Below, piece by piece: positions 1 to 8,683 of a DNA stretch of 28,110 nucleotides (the stretch's first letter is position 1; every line of letters begins with the position of its first letter). The stretch lies in the NCBI GenBank assembly GCA_043800975.1, contig JAZDMK010000283.1, positions 1 through 28,110 on the forward strand. The letters are read 5' to 3'. The translations under genes were made by a program, and so were the position numbers. Below the pieces are notes generated by a model, which did no database searches, was not told where the DNA came from, and saw nothing but the letters and a program-made list of their open reading frames with translations. The DNA comes from JAZDMK01 sp043800975 (GTDB lineage Bacteria; Bacteroidota; Bacteroidia; Bacteroidales; JAHJDW01).

Positions 1-22
1 AACCCGGATTTTGCCCGGGCTC
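1..22 (-). terminator. Possible terminator hairpin, cut by the window edge
   Basis: CCCGG at 3-7 pairs with CCGGG at 15-19 around a 7-nt loop. It lies just past the stop of the minus-strand gene ending at 47. Read on the minus strand, the stem is followed by TT and then the window ends, so a U-tract cannot be confirmed. The position fits an intrinsic terminator for the three-gene minus-strand operon. Confidence 0.45.
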
Positions 23-46
23 GTCGTTATTTTATGTGAATGTTTT

Positions 47-1279
47 TTACCGTATGTAAAACTTTCGTGTAGTCACCTGCTGGTTGCTTTCAAACACAAA
101 CATGTAAAGACCTGTTGCCAGATCTGAAACATCTAGCTTCATTTGGTTTACTCCTTCTGCTGACGTTTCTTTTTTCTCTGCAATTAAACGTCCCGTAGCA
201 TCATACAACATCGCTCGGCTGCTAGTATTGATCTCACTCGTGTACGTTACAGAAAATTCACTTTGTTGATCATACAGTATCGAAAGTATTTCATAGCTCT
301 GCTCTGAACCTGAACCGCATTTTACTACGATTGTATTGTATGTTTTGGTGCTTCCGTTATAGTCCGTTTGGTTGAGACGGTAATACATTATTTCTGAAGG
401 GTTGGGATCTATAACCTGATAATTATTTACAACTGTTGAATTCCCGGTGCCTGCTATCGTTGTTAGCTCACTCCAATTGCTCATGTCTGAACTTTTCTCA
501 ATTGTAAAATAATCATTGTTGGTTTCTGTTGCGGTGGACCATGTTATCAGATTCCCTTCCGCTGAACATTCTCCTGAGAAAGACAAAAGTTCAACCGGCA
601 AAGGCAAAGTGTAATCAACCACAAGCCATGGGCGGAATACAGCTCCCGCCGGGGGAACAACACCGGTCACCCAGTTTGAGGCAGGCACATCATTTCCAAG
701 CAAACCTCCTGTAAGTGGAGTAGTATTCCAATTGGTACCATTGTGATACTGTGCTTTCAGGTTGGCTTCAACAATTGTATTCGGTGCTGCAAATTCAATA
801 TCCGCATAGGTAAAAGTAAGCGATACCGTAGGTTCTGTTGCCCAGGTCTGTTTTCCCAAAACCCAGAACCTGTCTGCTACTGTTAAATCTGTACCACTAA
901 AGATGGAACCCAGATTTGCTACACCGGTAGGGAAAGGTGCATTCGTCGATGGGGTGCGATAAGTAGATGCTATCAAACTTCCCGGTGTGCTACCGGCTCC
1001 GGTCACCTGAAAGGTAAACGGAAGATAGTCAACTGCCGTTCCAAACGGAACTGTATAGGTGCCTGTACTGTTATTAATAACCCAAACTACCCGGTTCGTT
1101 TCATTCTCTGATATAACTGCTCCGGCTGTGCGTACAAAACCCAATGCGTTCGGCTGATTGACTACGAAGTAGGCTCCGTTATTGACATTGATAAAACCCC
1201 CGTTCAATACGACGCTGTTGTTTTGGGACATAGCTGTCCCAAATATCAGTAATAAAAATATGGAGCCCAGCGTTTTCAT
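47..1279 (-). CDS. Secreted protein with T9SS type A sorting domain
   Basis: The 410-residue precursor starts with a Sec signal peptide (MKTLGSIFLLLIFGTAMSQ). The first ~225 residues are a Thr/Asn/Gly-rich beta-type region with no domain I recognise. From ~227 there is the LPVELLSFSG segment followed by ITWSTATETNNDYFTIEKS, a fibronectin-like module very common just before sorting domains in Bacteroidota cargo. The last ~80 residues form a T9SS type A C-terminal domain, with 'YDATGRLI', 'LATGLYMFVF' and the terminal 'TRKFYIR'. Such proteins pass the inner membrane by Sec and the outer membrane by T9SS; the tail is cleaved and the protein is released or surface-attached. The start codon overlaps the stop of the upstream 100-residue gene (ATGA at 1276-1279), which suggests translational coupling. 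The ligand or substrate is unknown. Confidence 0.85.
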   Translation of the reverse strand: MKTLGSIFLLLIFGTAMSQNNSVVLNGGFINVNNGAYFVVNQPNALGFVRTAGAVISENETNRVVWVINNSTGTYTVPFGTAVDYLPFTFQVTGAGSTPGSLIASTYRTPSTNAPFPTGVANLGSIFSGTDLTVADRFWVLGKQTWATEPTVSLTFTYADIEFAAPNTIVEANLKAQYHNGTNWNTTPLTGGLLGNDVPASNWVTGVVPPAGAVFRPWLVVDYTLPLPVELLSFSGECSAEGNLITWSTATETNNDYFTIEKSSDMSNWSELTTIAGTGNSTVVNNYQVIDPNPSEIMYYRLNQTDYNGSTKTYNTIVVKCGSGSEQSYEILSILYDQQSEFSVTYTSEINTSSRAMLYDATGRLIAEKKETSAEGVNQMKLDVSDLATGLYMFVFESNQQVTTRKFYIR

Positions 1280-1578
1280 TTCTTCTCTTTTTTCAGATTA
1301 GTAGGTAATACTTCTTTTTGATTAGTAATAATAATTGGTACATTATTACTATCACATTTTTTGTTATTTTGAACAGGGGCATTTTTGTTCATTGAAACAG
1401 GTATTTCATTATCTCTGTTGACAATTTTGGGAATTGAGTCACTTTTAATATAGGCAACCGGAACATCCTTTTGCATACTGTAAACAGGTCTCATATTAGT
1501 ATTCTGAGCAAAAATTCTAATATTAAATCCAAAGAAGAATAAAATACCGATTATAGTTATTTTGTAAATGCTTTTCAT
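1276..1578 (-). CDS. Small exported hypothetical protein
   Basis: This 100-residue protein has a hydrophobic N-terminus ending in 'RIFAQ', a good signal peptide, and leaves a mature protein of ~76 residues. The mature part is polar, with many Asn, Lys, Val and Pro and one Cys, and ends in a lysine-rich tail (KKEKK). I recognise no domain and it lacks a T9SS tail. It sits 6 bp after the stop of the upstream 487-codon gene and overlaps the next gene by 4 bp, so it is almost certainly co-transcribed with both. The good signal peptide and tight packing support a real gene, but its low-complexity mature region makes function unassignable. Confidence 0.6.
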   Translation of the reverse strand: MKSIYKITIIGILFFFGFNIRIFAQNTNMRPVYSMQKDVPVAYIKSDSIPKIVNRDNEIPVSMNKNAPVQNNKKCDSNNVPIIITNQKEVLPTNLKKEKK

Positions 1579-1584
1579 ACTAGA

Positions 1585-3021
1585 TTAGTTTACAACCTGA
1601 ATAATCTGTGTAACCTGTAATGCAGAAAGATTATTTCCGCCACCAATGGCAGCACTGCCGCTATAAAGTCTTCCTTCTGTTTGGAAAGTATAATTCCCTG
1701 CAACAGTACATGTATACTGCCCTGAAATTGAAAAAGCAGTAAAAGGAACGCTTGCTCCTGCATTATCCATGGAAGTTCTGACCCACGCTCCATTGTTAAA
1801 ATCAACTCCATTTACTGATACACGTAAGTCAACACCAGCTGTTGTAAAGTTAGCTGTTCCATCACAGTTACTATCAGTCATTAATCCTCCTTCTGACCAC
1901 ACAAGAACCTGTTGTCCAACCTGAAGAGCAAGGGTTACCGTGCAACCTGGAAACACAGTAAACACGCCACCATTAATGCACAGATTTGCATTACTTTCGC
2001 GAACAACTATTGCTGACACCACCTGATTCCCACCTACACGGTTCCACTGATTGTTTAACTGGTAATAGAATCCCGGAAAAACGTTGGTTGGCCACACTCC
2101 TGCCGTTGCAGTATTGAAAACCAAAAGCCCATCGTTTGCCCAGGCTCCAATAGGTGCATTATTGTTAATTGCTGTCAATGCCATTCGAGGAAGAACGACT
2201 CCTTTGTTTGTAGAAGTAACATCCAAAATTGCGTTCGCAATCGGTGATGTAGTTCCTATGCCTACATTACCTGTGGTACCAATTGACATTCTTGTTTGAG
2301 GACCCGTTGCCCAATTGTTTGTTGTTGCTAAATGCATTTCACTACCTCCAAGTACTGCACCTGATTTAACATATATTCCTGCCTGAGCGTTATCAGCCCC
2401 TCCCCATTGGCTCCATGTTATTCCTGTGGAATTGTCACTATTTGTAATCCTTAAATTAATAGCACCTTTCGCTGTAGAACCCGGATTTGGAAATGTAAGA
2501 TTTGCATCTTGAGCAATTGTAAGGGGCGCACCAGGAGTGTTAGTCCATATACCAATATTTCCTGTACTTCGTACCCTCATCCATTCAGTATTGTTTGTTT
2601 TGATTACCCAATCCACGGCATCCGTTGTTCCAATAAAATTAGTAACTGAGCTAGTTCCTGCATTTCCTATTGTCAGCCATGCATCACTGGCTCCCAAAAA
2701 CCTTACCCATGCAGCACCATTCCAATAATAATAACCAGGCCACACGTTTGTAGGTGAAGCTCCTGCCGTAGCAGTGTTGTATACCATTAAGCTGGTGGCA
2801 GGTGCTGCTATAGGGCCCGCAGCATTAGTAGCAGTTAGAGCAACTCTTGGTATCAACAATCCTTTATTCGTTGCATCAATGTCAAGCATTGCTGAAGCAA
2901 GTGGGGCCGCTCCAGTACTATTAATCCCAACATTCTGAGCAAATAATTTTGTATTCAGAATCAATAAAAAAACAATGGGCATTAAAGCTTTTGAAAGTGA
3001 TAGGTAAAAATGCTTATTCAT
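1585..3021 (-). CDS. Exported 'NVGIGT' repeat surface protein
   Basis: I start this protein at the ATG at 3021, which begins directly with a signal peptide (MNKHFYLSLSK...TKLFAQ). An in-frame ATG at 3048 would add nine residues (MIIFKKPSN) before it and is less likely. The protein (478 residues from this start) holds two copies of an ~80-residue unit: 'NVGINSTGAAP' to 'WNGAAWVRF' and 'NVGIGTTSPIANA' to 'LNNQWNRV', offset by 222 residues. A partial third copy ('RVRSTGNIGIWTN') lies between. This 'NVGIGTTSP...ALDVxSTNKGxLxPR' module is widespread in Bacteroidota surface proteins and resembles phage tail-fibre repeats. The final ~140 residues look like a separate beta-sandwich domain with five cysteines. 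There is no T9SS sorting domain, so the export route past the periplasm is unclear. It is first gene of the minus-strand operon. Confidence 0.75.
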   Translation of the reverse strand: MNKHFYLSLSKALMPIVFLLILNTKLFAQNVGINSTGAAPLASAMLDIDATNKGLLIPRVALTATNAAGPIAAPATSLMVYNTATAGASPTNVWPGYYYWNGAAWVRFLGASDAWLTIGNAGTSSVTNFIGTTDAVDWVIKTNNTEWMRVRSTGNIGIWTNTPGAPLTIAQDANLTFPNPGSTAKGAINLRITNSDNSTGITWSQWGGADNAQAGIYVKSGAVLGGSEMHLATTNNWATGPQTRMSIGTTGNVGIGTTSPIANAILDVTSTNKGVVLPRMALTAINNNAPIGAWANDGLLVFNTATAGVWPTNVFPGFYYQLNNQWNRVGGNQVVSAIVVRESNANLCINGGVFTVFPGCTVTLALQVGQQVLVWSEGGLMTDSNCDGTANFTTAGVDLRVSVNGVDFNNGAWVRTSMDNAGASVPFTAFSISGQYTCTVAGNYTFQTEGRLYSGSAAIGGGNNLSALQVTQIIQVVN

Positions 3022-3081
3022 ATTAGATGGTTTTTTGAATATTATCAATTTTTTATAAAATTAAATCAAGAATGAACAAAA

Positions 3082-3097
3082 ATCAATAGGTATTGAT
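3082..3097. promoter_or_regulatory. Operator-like dyad
   Basis: ATCAATAGGTATTGAT has perfect 7-bp arms around a 2-bp centre. It lies ~60 bp upstream of the start at 3021, which would be within the leader if the -7 box at 3246-3253 is used. The form fits a dimeric regulator site, but short AT-rich dyads also arise by chance in such DNA. Confidence 0.25.
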
Positions 3098-3245
3098 ACT
3101 TATACTATGGTTAAAAATACTTACACAACTTTTAAATATCTTATTATCAATCAATTTGAAAATTAAAAATTGAATAAATCAATTTTAACAAAACAATGAA
3201 CTCATTAAATTTAACATAAAAAAGTGTAAAAAAGAACCCCGTTTG

Positions 3246-3271
3246 CAAATTTAGTCGATTTTATAATCCAA
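3246..3271 (-). promoter_or_regulatory. Candidate promoter of the minus-strand operon
   Basis: Read on the minus strand, 3253-3246 is TAAATTTG, a match to the Bacteroidota -7 consensus TAnnTTTG. A TTG lies at 3271-3269, 15 nt upstream, which is shorter than the usual 17-23 nt. Use of this box would give a leader of more than 200 nt before the start at 3021. Confidence 0.3.
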
Positions 3272-3400
3272 TTACTTATATCCGTTAACTTTTTTATCGA
3301 CACTTTCAGATATTCAAACAATACTTTTTTTTCCAATAAGAACTTTATTATTTTATTAGACTTGAAAATTTTTGTTTAGTTGCTTTATTTTATTGCCATG

Positions 3401-3432
3401 TTGAAAACTTAGAAAAACTTCTCTTATCTTTG
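3401..3432 (+). promoter_or_regulatory. suf operon promoter
   Basis: A -7 box TATCTTTG (3425-3432) is preceded by TTG (3401-3403) with a 21-nt spacer, matching the Bacteroidota sigma-A pattern TTG-N17-23-TAnnTTTG. The predicted transcript start is ~3439, giving a ~25-nt leader. No Shine-Dalgarno precedes the sufB ATG at 3464; the leader is A-rich, as is normal in this phylum. Confidence 0.7.
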
Positions 3433-3463
3433 TATCTAAATTTAATCTAAATAAGAACAAACA

Positions 3464-4906
3464 ATGCAAGAGCCCAATCAAAAAATACTGGATGACTTAA
3501 CCAGCGGGGAATACAAGTACGGGTTCACCTCAGATATTGAAACCGAATATGCTCCTATCGGGCTAAATGAAGATACCGTTCGCTTCATCTGGGAGAAAAA
3601 AGGAGAACCTGATTTTATGCTTGAGTTTCGACTAAAAGCATACCGTCACTGGCTTACCATGAAACACCCGCACTGGCCTCATTTGGTCATTCCCGAAATT
3701 GATTTTCAATCCATTTCATATTATGCTGCTCCCAAGCAAAATAAAGATAACCCTACTGAAATCGATCCCGAACTAAAAAAAACATTTGACAAATTAGGAA
3801 TTTCACTTGAGGAACAACTACGCCTGAGCGGTGTTGCAGTAGATGCTGTGATGGATAGCGTTTCTGTAAAAACTACTTTCACAGAAACACTTGCCAAGCA
3901 CGGCATCATCTTTTGTTCGATGAGTGAGGCTTTGCGCGAGCACCCCGAATTAGTAAAAAAATATTTAGGCACAGTCGTTCCTTACACTGATAATTTTTAT
4001 GCTGCATTAAACTCAGCTGTGTTCAGTGATGGCTCGTTTTGTTACATCCCGAAAGGCGTTCGCTGCCCAATGGAATTATCGACTTACTTCCGGATCAATG
4101 CAGCCAATACCGGTCAGTTTGAACGCACTCTTCTGGTTGCAGATGAAAGCGCTTATGTCAGTTATCTGGAAGGCTGTACGGCTCCTCAACGTGACGAAAA
4201 CCAACTGCACGCAGCCGTTGTGGAAATTGTAGCCATGGATAATGCCGAAGTAAAATATTCCACAGTGCAGAACTGGTACCCCGGAAACAAAGAAGGAAAA
4301 GGCGGAATATTTAATTTCGTAACCAAGCGCGGAATTTGCAAAGGTCATCATTCAAAAATTTCGTGGACACAAGTGGAAACAGGCTCTGCAATAACTTGGA
4401 AATATCCAAGCGTAATACTTCGTGGTGATGATTCCGTCGGAGAATTTTATTCTGTTGCCGTTACAAACAATCACCAGCAGGCTGATACGGGAACAAAAAT
4501 GATGCATCTTGGAAAAAACACAAAAAGCACAATAATATCAAAAGGAATATCTGCAGGCTTCAGCAATAACAGCTATCGCGGCCTTGTTAAAGTTACACGT
4601 AACGCCACACATTCTCGCAATTACACCCAATGTGACTCCTTGCTAATGGGCGATAAATGCGGAGCACACACATTTCCTTACATCGAAGTTGCCAATGATA
4701 ATTCTATCGTAGAACATGAAGCAACCACATCAAAAATTTCTGAAGATCAACTTTTCTACTGTCAGCAAAGGGGCATGAATGCTGAGACAGCCATTGGTCT
4801 TATAGTAAATGGTTATGCAAAAGAAGTTTTAAATAAGCTTCCTATGGAATTTGCCGTAGAAGCACAAAAATTATTATCCATCAGTTTAGAAGGTAGTATC
4901 GGTTAA
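3464..4906 (+). CDS. sufB: Fe-S cluster scaffold subunit SufB
   Basis: SufB forms the SufBC2D scaffold on which Fe-S clusters are built from sulfur delivered by SufS/SufE, then handed to apoproteins in the cytoplasm. The 480-residue length is typical. Family blocks are plain: 'SYLEGCTAPQRDENQLHAA', 'VQNWYPGNKEGKGGI', 'CKGHHSKISWTQVETGSAI' and 'EHEATTSKISEDQLFYC'. Cys433 (in LFYCQQRG) and Glu462 (in LPMEFAVEAQ) are spaced 29 residues apart, as are the functional Cys405 and Glu434 of E. coli SufB, so the assembly residues appear intact. It is the first gene of the operon, with sufC starting 11 bp after its stop. No sufA and no IscR/SufR-like regulator lie beside it. Confidence 0.97.
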   Translation: MQEPNQKILDDLTSGEYKYGFTSDIETEYAPIGLNEDTVRFIWEKKGEPDFMLEFRLKAYRHWLTMKHPHWPHLVIPEIDFQSISYYAAPKQNKDNPTEIDPELKKTFDKLGISLEEQLRLSGVAVDAVMDSVSVKTTFTETLAKHGIIFCSMSEALREHPELVKKYLGTVVPYTDNFYAALNSAVFSDGSFCYIPKGVRCPMELSTYFRINAANTGQFERTLLVADESAYVSYLEGCTAPQRDENQLHAAVVEIVAMDNAEVKYSTVQNWYPGNKEGKGGIFNFVTKRGICKGHHSKISWTQVETGSAITWKYPSVILRGDDSVGEFYSVAVTNNHQQADTGTKMMHLGKNTKSTIISKGISAGFSNNSYRGLVKVTRNATHSRNYTQCDSLLMGDKCGAHTFPYIEVANDNSIVEHEATTSKISEDQLFYCQQRGMNAETAIGLIVNGYAKEVLNKLPMEFAVEAQKLLSISLEGSIG

Positions 4907-4917
4907 TACAAAACAAT

Positions 4918-5670
4918 ATGTTACAGATAAAAAATTTAAGAGCGTCAATTAATAACAAGGAAATTCTGAAAGGAATTAATCTTGAAATAAAACCGGGTGA
5001 GGTTCATGCGATCATGGGACCCAATGGTTCTGGCAAAAGCACATTGGCATCGGTTTTAGCTGGCCGCGATATTTTTGAAGTCACTTCCGGAAGTGTTCAA
5101 TATAAAGGAAAAGACTTGCTATCTCTGCCGCCAGAAGAGCGCGCCAGAGAAGGAATCTTTCTTGGATTTCAATATCCTGTAGAAATTCCCGGAGTAAGTA
5201 TGATGACATTTATGCGCACAGCAGTAAATGAAGTTCGTAAATACAAAGGTCTTGAACCTCTTGATGCAAAATCTTTTCTTGCCATGTCGGAAGAAAAAAA
5301 GGCTCTGGTTGAAATTACGGCAAAGCTTGCCAATCGCTCCGTTAATGAAGGGTTCTCCGGCGGAGAGAAAAAGAAAAATGAAATTTATCAAATGGCTATG
5401 CTTGAGCCAGACCTTGCTATTCTAGATGAAACGGATTCGGGTCTTGATATTGATGCATTACGAATTGTTGCCAACGGCGTAAACCGATTGAAAAGAAAAG
5501 ATAATGCAACAATAGTAATAACGCACTATCAAAGACTGCTCGATTTTATTGTTCCTGATTTTGTTCACGTACTTTACAATGGACAAATTGTAAAATCAGG
5601 TGGAAAAGAACTTGCCTTTGAACTTGAAATTAAAGGCTACGACTGGCTTAAAAATGAAAAAGGAGAATGA
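4918..5670 (+). CDS. sufC: Fe-S assembly ABC-type ATPase SufC
   Basis: SufC is the soluble ABC ATPase of the SufBC2D complex; ATP-driven dimerisation reshapes the SufB-SufD interface. The 250-residue protein shows Walker A GPNGSGKST (34-42), a SufC-type signature SGGEKKKNE (147-155), Walker B LAILDE (166-171), the D-loop SGLD (174-177) and the H-loop His203. There are no membrane segments, as expected for this non-transporter member. The stop overlaps the sufD start by 4 bp (ATGA, 5667-5670), which implies translational coupling of two subunits that assemble together. Confidence 0.97.
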   Translation: MLQIKNLRASINNKEILKGINLEIKPGEVHAIMGPNGSGKSTLASVLAGRDIFEVTSGSVQYKGKDLLSLPPEERAREGIFLGFQYPVEIPGVSMMTFMRTAVNEVRKYKGLEPLDAKSFLAMSEEKKALVEITAKLANRSVNEGFSGGEKKKNEIYQMAMLEPDLAILDETDSGLDIDALRIVANGVNRLKRKDNATIVITHYQRLLDFIVPDFVHVLYNGQIVKSGGKELAFELEIKGYDWLKNEKGE

Positions 5671-7025
5671 GCGCAATTGAATTAGATATCAATAATATCC
5701 TGACTGCCGCACTGGAAGAGCAAACCACATTGCTTTCTTCTGAAAATAAAGGTGAAATAAACAACATTAAGCATGCAGCTTTTGAACAGTTTCGCCAGTC
5801 AGGCATTCCTTCTTCAAAGGAGGAAAAATGGAAGTACACTGATTTTTCGAAATTGATTGTTCCGGGATTTTCCATGCAATCATTTCCAAAAAAAATGGAA
5901 GTGGATTCGAAAGAACTATTCCGTTGTGATGTTCCTGAAATCAATACGCGTGTTATTACTTTGTTCAACGGATGGTTTCCTCATACTGAACCTGCATTAA
6001 CTGAAACACCCGAAGGACTTATCATTGGCAGTTTTGCAGAAGCAGAAAAAAAATATCCCGAACTTTTTTCAAAGCATTATCAAAATGCATCTCAACAAAA
6101 AGATGGCTTTAGTTCGCTAAACACAGCCTTTGCAAAAGACGGCATTTTTATATACGTCCCTGAAAATGTAAAAATTGAAAATCCAATTCAGCTCATTTAT
6201 GTCGCTTCAACTCCAGGTGATAGTTTTATTCAGCATCGCAACCTTATTGTTGCAGGAAAAAACAGCAGTATCCGAATTGTAGTTTGTGATCACTCCTTAC
6301 ACTTCAATAAAAGTTTAATAAATTCATTGACGGATGTAGTTCTCGAATCAGGCGCCAATGTTGACTTTCACAAAATGCAAAATTCTTCCAACAATACTTT
6401 TCAGCAAGCAACTACCTTGGTTCATCAGGAAGAAAAAAGCAATTTTACCAGTAGTACCGTTACACTCCACGGAGGTTTCATCAGAAACAATCTTTATGTA
6501 AAACTGAATGGCGAACATGCTGAAACCAATCTGTACGGTCTTTATTTAAATGACCGAGAACAGCATATCGACAATGATACATTCATAGATCATGCTGTTC
6601 CTAATTGTACTTCCATTCAAAAATTCAAAGGAATATTAGATGATAAAGCTACCGGTGCTTTTACCGGAAGGGTTTTAGTACGCAGGGATGCTCAGCATAC
6701 ACAAGCATTTCAATCGAACAATAATATTCTACTGACACCGGATGCAATGATTCATTCTCGTCCACAGCTTGAAATTTATGCTGATGATGTTAAATGCAGC
6801 CATGGTGCAACCATCGGCCAGCTGGATCAGGATGCCTTGTTCTATCTTCGCTCACGCGGTATTGGCCCCGCTGAAGCACGAATGTTAATGATGTTTGCTT
6901 TTGCTTCTGAAGTGATTGATAAAATTTCTATTCCAACTTTACGCGACAGAATTACTGACATGGTTGAAAAAAGATTGCGCGGTGAATTATCACGTTGCAA
7001 TCATTGTGTAGTTCGTTGTTGTTAA
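5667..7025 (+). CDS. sufD: Fe-S cluster assembly subunit SufD
   Basis: SufD is the SufB paralogue that completes the scaffold and is needed for iron entry. The protein has 452 residues. The C-terminal beta-helix core is clear: 'FKGILDDKATGAFTGRVLV', 'QAFQSNNNILLTPDA' and 'CSHGATIGQLDQDALFYLRS'. His379 in CSHGAT corresponds to the functional His360 of E. coli SufD. The last 12 residues are unusual: LSRCNHCVVRCC carries four cysteines (CxxCxxxCC) beyond the normal end of the fold. An AAGGAG lies at 5660-5665, only 1 nt from the ATG, too close to act as a normal ribosome binding site. The PLP enzyme gene sufS follows nearly immediately. Confidence 0.95.
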   Translation: MSAIELDINNILTAALEEQTTLLSSENKGEINNIKHAAFEQFRQSGIPSSKEEKWKYTDFSKLIVPGFSMQSFPKKMEVDSKELFRCDVPEINTRVITLFNGWFPHTEPALTETPEGLIIGSFAEAEKKYPELFSKHYQNASQQKDGFSSLNTAFAKDGIFIYVPENVKIENPIQLIYVASTPGDSFIQHRNLIVAGKNSSIRIVVCDHSLHFNKSLINSLTDVVLESGANVDFHKMQNSSNNTFQQATTLVHQEEKSNFTSSTVTLHGGFIRNNLYVKLNGEHAETNLYGLYLNDREQHIDNDTFIDHAVPNCTSIQKFKGILDDKATGAFTGRVLVRRDAQHTQAFQSNNNILLTPDAMIHSRPQLEIYADDVKCSHGATIGQLDQDALFYLRSRGIGPAEARMLMMFAFASEVIDKISIPTLRDRITDMVEKRLRGELSRCNHCVVRCC

Positions 7026-7034
7026 TTGATAGCT

Positions 7035-8255
7035 ATGAGTTTTGATCCGCAAAATATCCGAAAAGATTTTCCGATTCTGAATCAAACGATTTATGGAAAA
7101 GATCTTGTTTACTTTGATAATGCTGCCACAACACAAAAGCCAAACATTGTTATTCAGGAAATTTCCAGATATTATTCTGAATACAACAGCAACATTCACC
7201 GTGGCGTGCATCACCTGAGTCAGCTTGCTACACAGGCATATGAGGATGCCCGGAAAGCAGTTCAGAAATTTATTCAGGCTTCTTCCGAAAATGAAATCAT
7301 TTTTACACGAGGAACAACGGAAGGAATAAATTTAATTGCATCAACATTTTCAAAAAAATATTTAAAAAAAGGGGATGAAGTAATGATTTCCGCTATGGAA
7401 CACCATTCCAATATTGTTCCCTGGCAAATGGCTTGCGAAGAAAAAGAAGCAAAACTTATTGTTGTTCCAATAAATGATACAGGAGAAATTGAACTTGATA
7501 TTCTGAAAAGCCTTATCACGGAGAGAACTCGCATTATATCAATAGCACACATTTCAAATGTTCTGGGTACAATCAATCCAGTAAAAGAAATTATTTCAAT
7601 TGCACATAGTCATGGAATACCTGTAGTCATTGACGGAGCACAAGCTACCGCTCATGAATTAGTAAATGTTCAGGAACTGGATTGTGATTTCTATTGTTTC
7701 TCTGCGCATAAAATGTACGGTCCTACCGGCATTGGAGTTTTGTATGGAAAAGAAAAATGGTTGGAAGATCTTCCTCCTTATCAGGGCGGCGGAGATATGA
7801 TTGAAAAAGTCACTTTCGAAAAAACAACCTATAACAAACCCCCTTTAAAATTTGAAGCCGGTACTCAGGATATCGCCGGAGCGATTGGATTGAAGGCTGC
7901 AATTGATTATTTAAATTCAATTTCGCTTAAGGATGCGGTTGCATATGAAAACTCATTGTTGAATTATGCAAACGAAAAATTAACAGAAGAGAGCGATATT
8001 ATTTTCTACGGCACTGCAAAACACAAAGCAGCTGTTATCTCTTTTAACATCGGCAGCATTCATCCTTATGATGCGGGCACCATCATTGATAAATTCGGAA
8101 TCGCCGTCCGCACAGGCCATCATTGCGCCCAGCCGCTGATGGACACTCTTAAAATTCCCGGAACAGTGCGCGCTTCCTTTTCTTTTTATAATACTTTTGA
8201 AGAAATAGATAAACTTTTAGAAGCAATCCGAAAAGTAAAACAAATGTTTGCATAA
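7035..8255 (+). CDS. sufS: Group II cysteine desulfurase SufS
   Basis: SufS is a PLP enzyme that removes sulfur from cysteine, giving alanine and an enzyme persulfide that passes to SufE. I chose the ATG at 7035 over an in-frame TTG at 7026. That gives 406 residues, with the PLP lysine at 226 (FSAHKMYGPTG) and the catalytic cysteine at 364 (RTGHHCAQP), the same length and numbering as E. coli SufS. The RTGHHC context without the long flexible loop of IscS marks group II. Other family blocks include 'YFDNAATTQKP', 'HHSNIVPWQ' and 'VIDGAQATAH'. The stop overlaps the sufE start by one base (TAATG). Confidence 0.97.
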   Translation: MSFDPQNIRKDFPILNQTIYGKDLVYFDNAATTQKPNIVIQEISRYYSEYNSNIHRGVHHLSQLATQAYEDARKAVQKFIQASSENEIIFTRGTTEGINLIASTFSKKYLKKGDEVMISAMEHHSNIVPWQMACEEKEAKLIVVPINDTGEIELDILKSLITERTRIISIAHISNVLGTINPVKEIISIAHSHGIPVVIDGAQATAHELVNVQELDCDFYCFSAHKMYGPTGIGVLYGKEKWLEDLPPYQGGGDMIEKVTFEKTTYNKPPLKFEAGTQDIAGAIGLKAAIDYLNSISLKDAVAYENSLLNYANEKLTEESDIIFYGTAKHKAAVISFNIGSIHPYDAGTIIDKFGIAVRTGHHCAQPLMDTLKIPGTVRASFSFYNTFEEIDKLLEAIRKVKQMFA

Positions 8256-8683
8256 TGAAATCAATCATTGAAAAACAAGAAGAGATTAAAGCAGAGTTTG
8301 AGTTGTTTGGCGACTGGACTGAGAAATATGATTACATCATTGATATCGGAAAAACTTTACCTGCAATGAGTGATGAATTTAAAACCGATCAAAATCTGAT
8401 TGAAGGTTGCCAGTCGAAAGTATGGCTTCATGCAAAACTCGAAAATGGAATCGTTTATTTTTCCGGCGACAGTGATGCCATTATTACAAAAGGAATTGTT
8501 GGACTTCTGCTAAGAATATTTTCCGAGAGCAGTCCTTCAGAGATTATGAACGCTGATCTTAGCGTTTTTGAAGCAACCGGATTGCAGGAACACCTCTCTC
8601 CTACTCGCGCCAACGGGCTTCAAGCGATGATTAAACAAATGAAATTGTATGGACTTGCATTTCAAACTAAAATGAATTCATGA
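8255..8683 (+). CDS. sufE: Sulfur acceptor protein SufE
   Basis: SufE takes the persulfide sulfur from SufS and delivers it to SufB, while stimulating SufS activity. The 142-residue protein has the family hallmark LIEGCQSKVWLHA with acceptor Cys52 (Cys51 in E. coli). The C-terminal part 'LSPTRANGLQAMIKQMK' is also typical. It overlaps sufS by 1 bp and the next gene by 4 bp. The tight SufS-SufE coupling fits their stoichiometric partnership. Confidence 0.96.
   Translation: MKSIIEKQEEIKAEFELFGDWTEKYDYIIDIGKTLPAMSDEFKTDQNLIEGCQSKVWLHAKLENGIVYFSGDSDAIITKGIVGLLLRIFSESSPSEIMNADLSVFEATGLQEHLSPTRANGLQAMIKQMKLYGLAFQTKMNS

Larger units (their letters stand above)
3049..3463. other. AT-rich divergent intergenic region
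   Basis: This 415-bp gap separates the minus-strand secreted-protein operon from suf and holds no plausible gene. It is strongly AT-rich. It contains the suf promoter near 3401-3432, a candidate minus-strand -7 box at 3246-3253, and a perfect short dyad at 3082-3097. I see no RNA gene or riboswitch-like structure by eye. Confidence 0.7.

Noticed and set aside
5660..5665. AAGGAG before sufD as a ribosome binding site
   Set aside because: Only 1 nt separates it from the ATG. The ATGA overlap with sufC better explains initiation.
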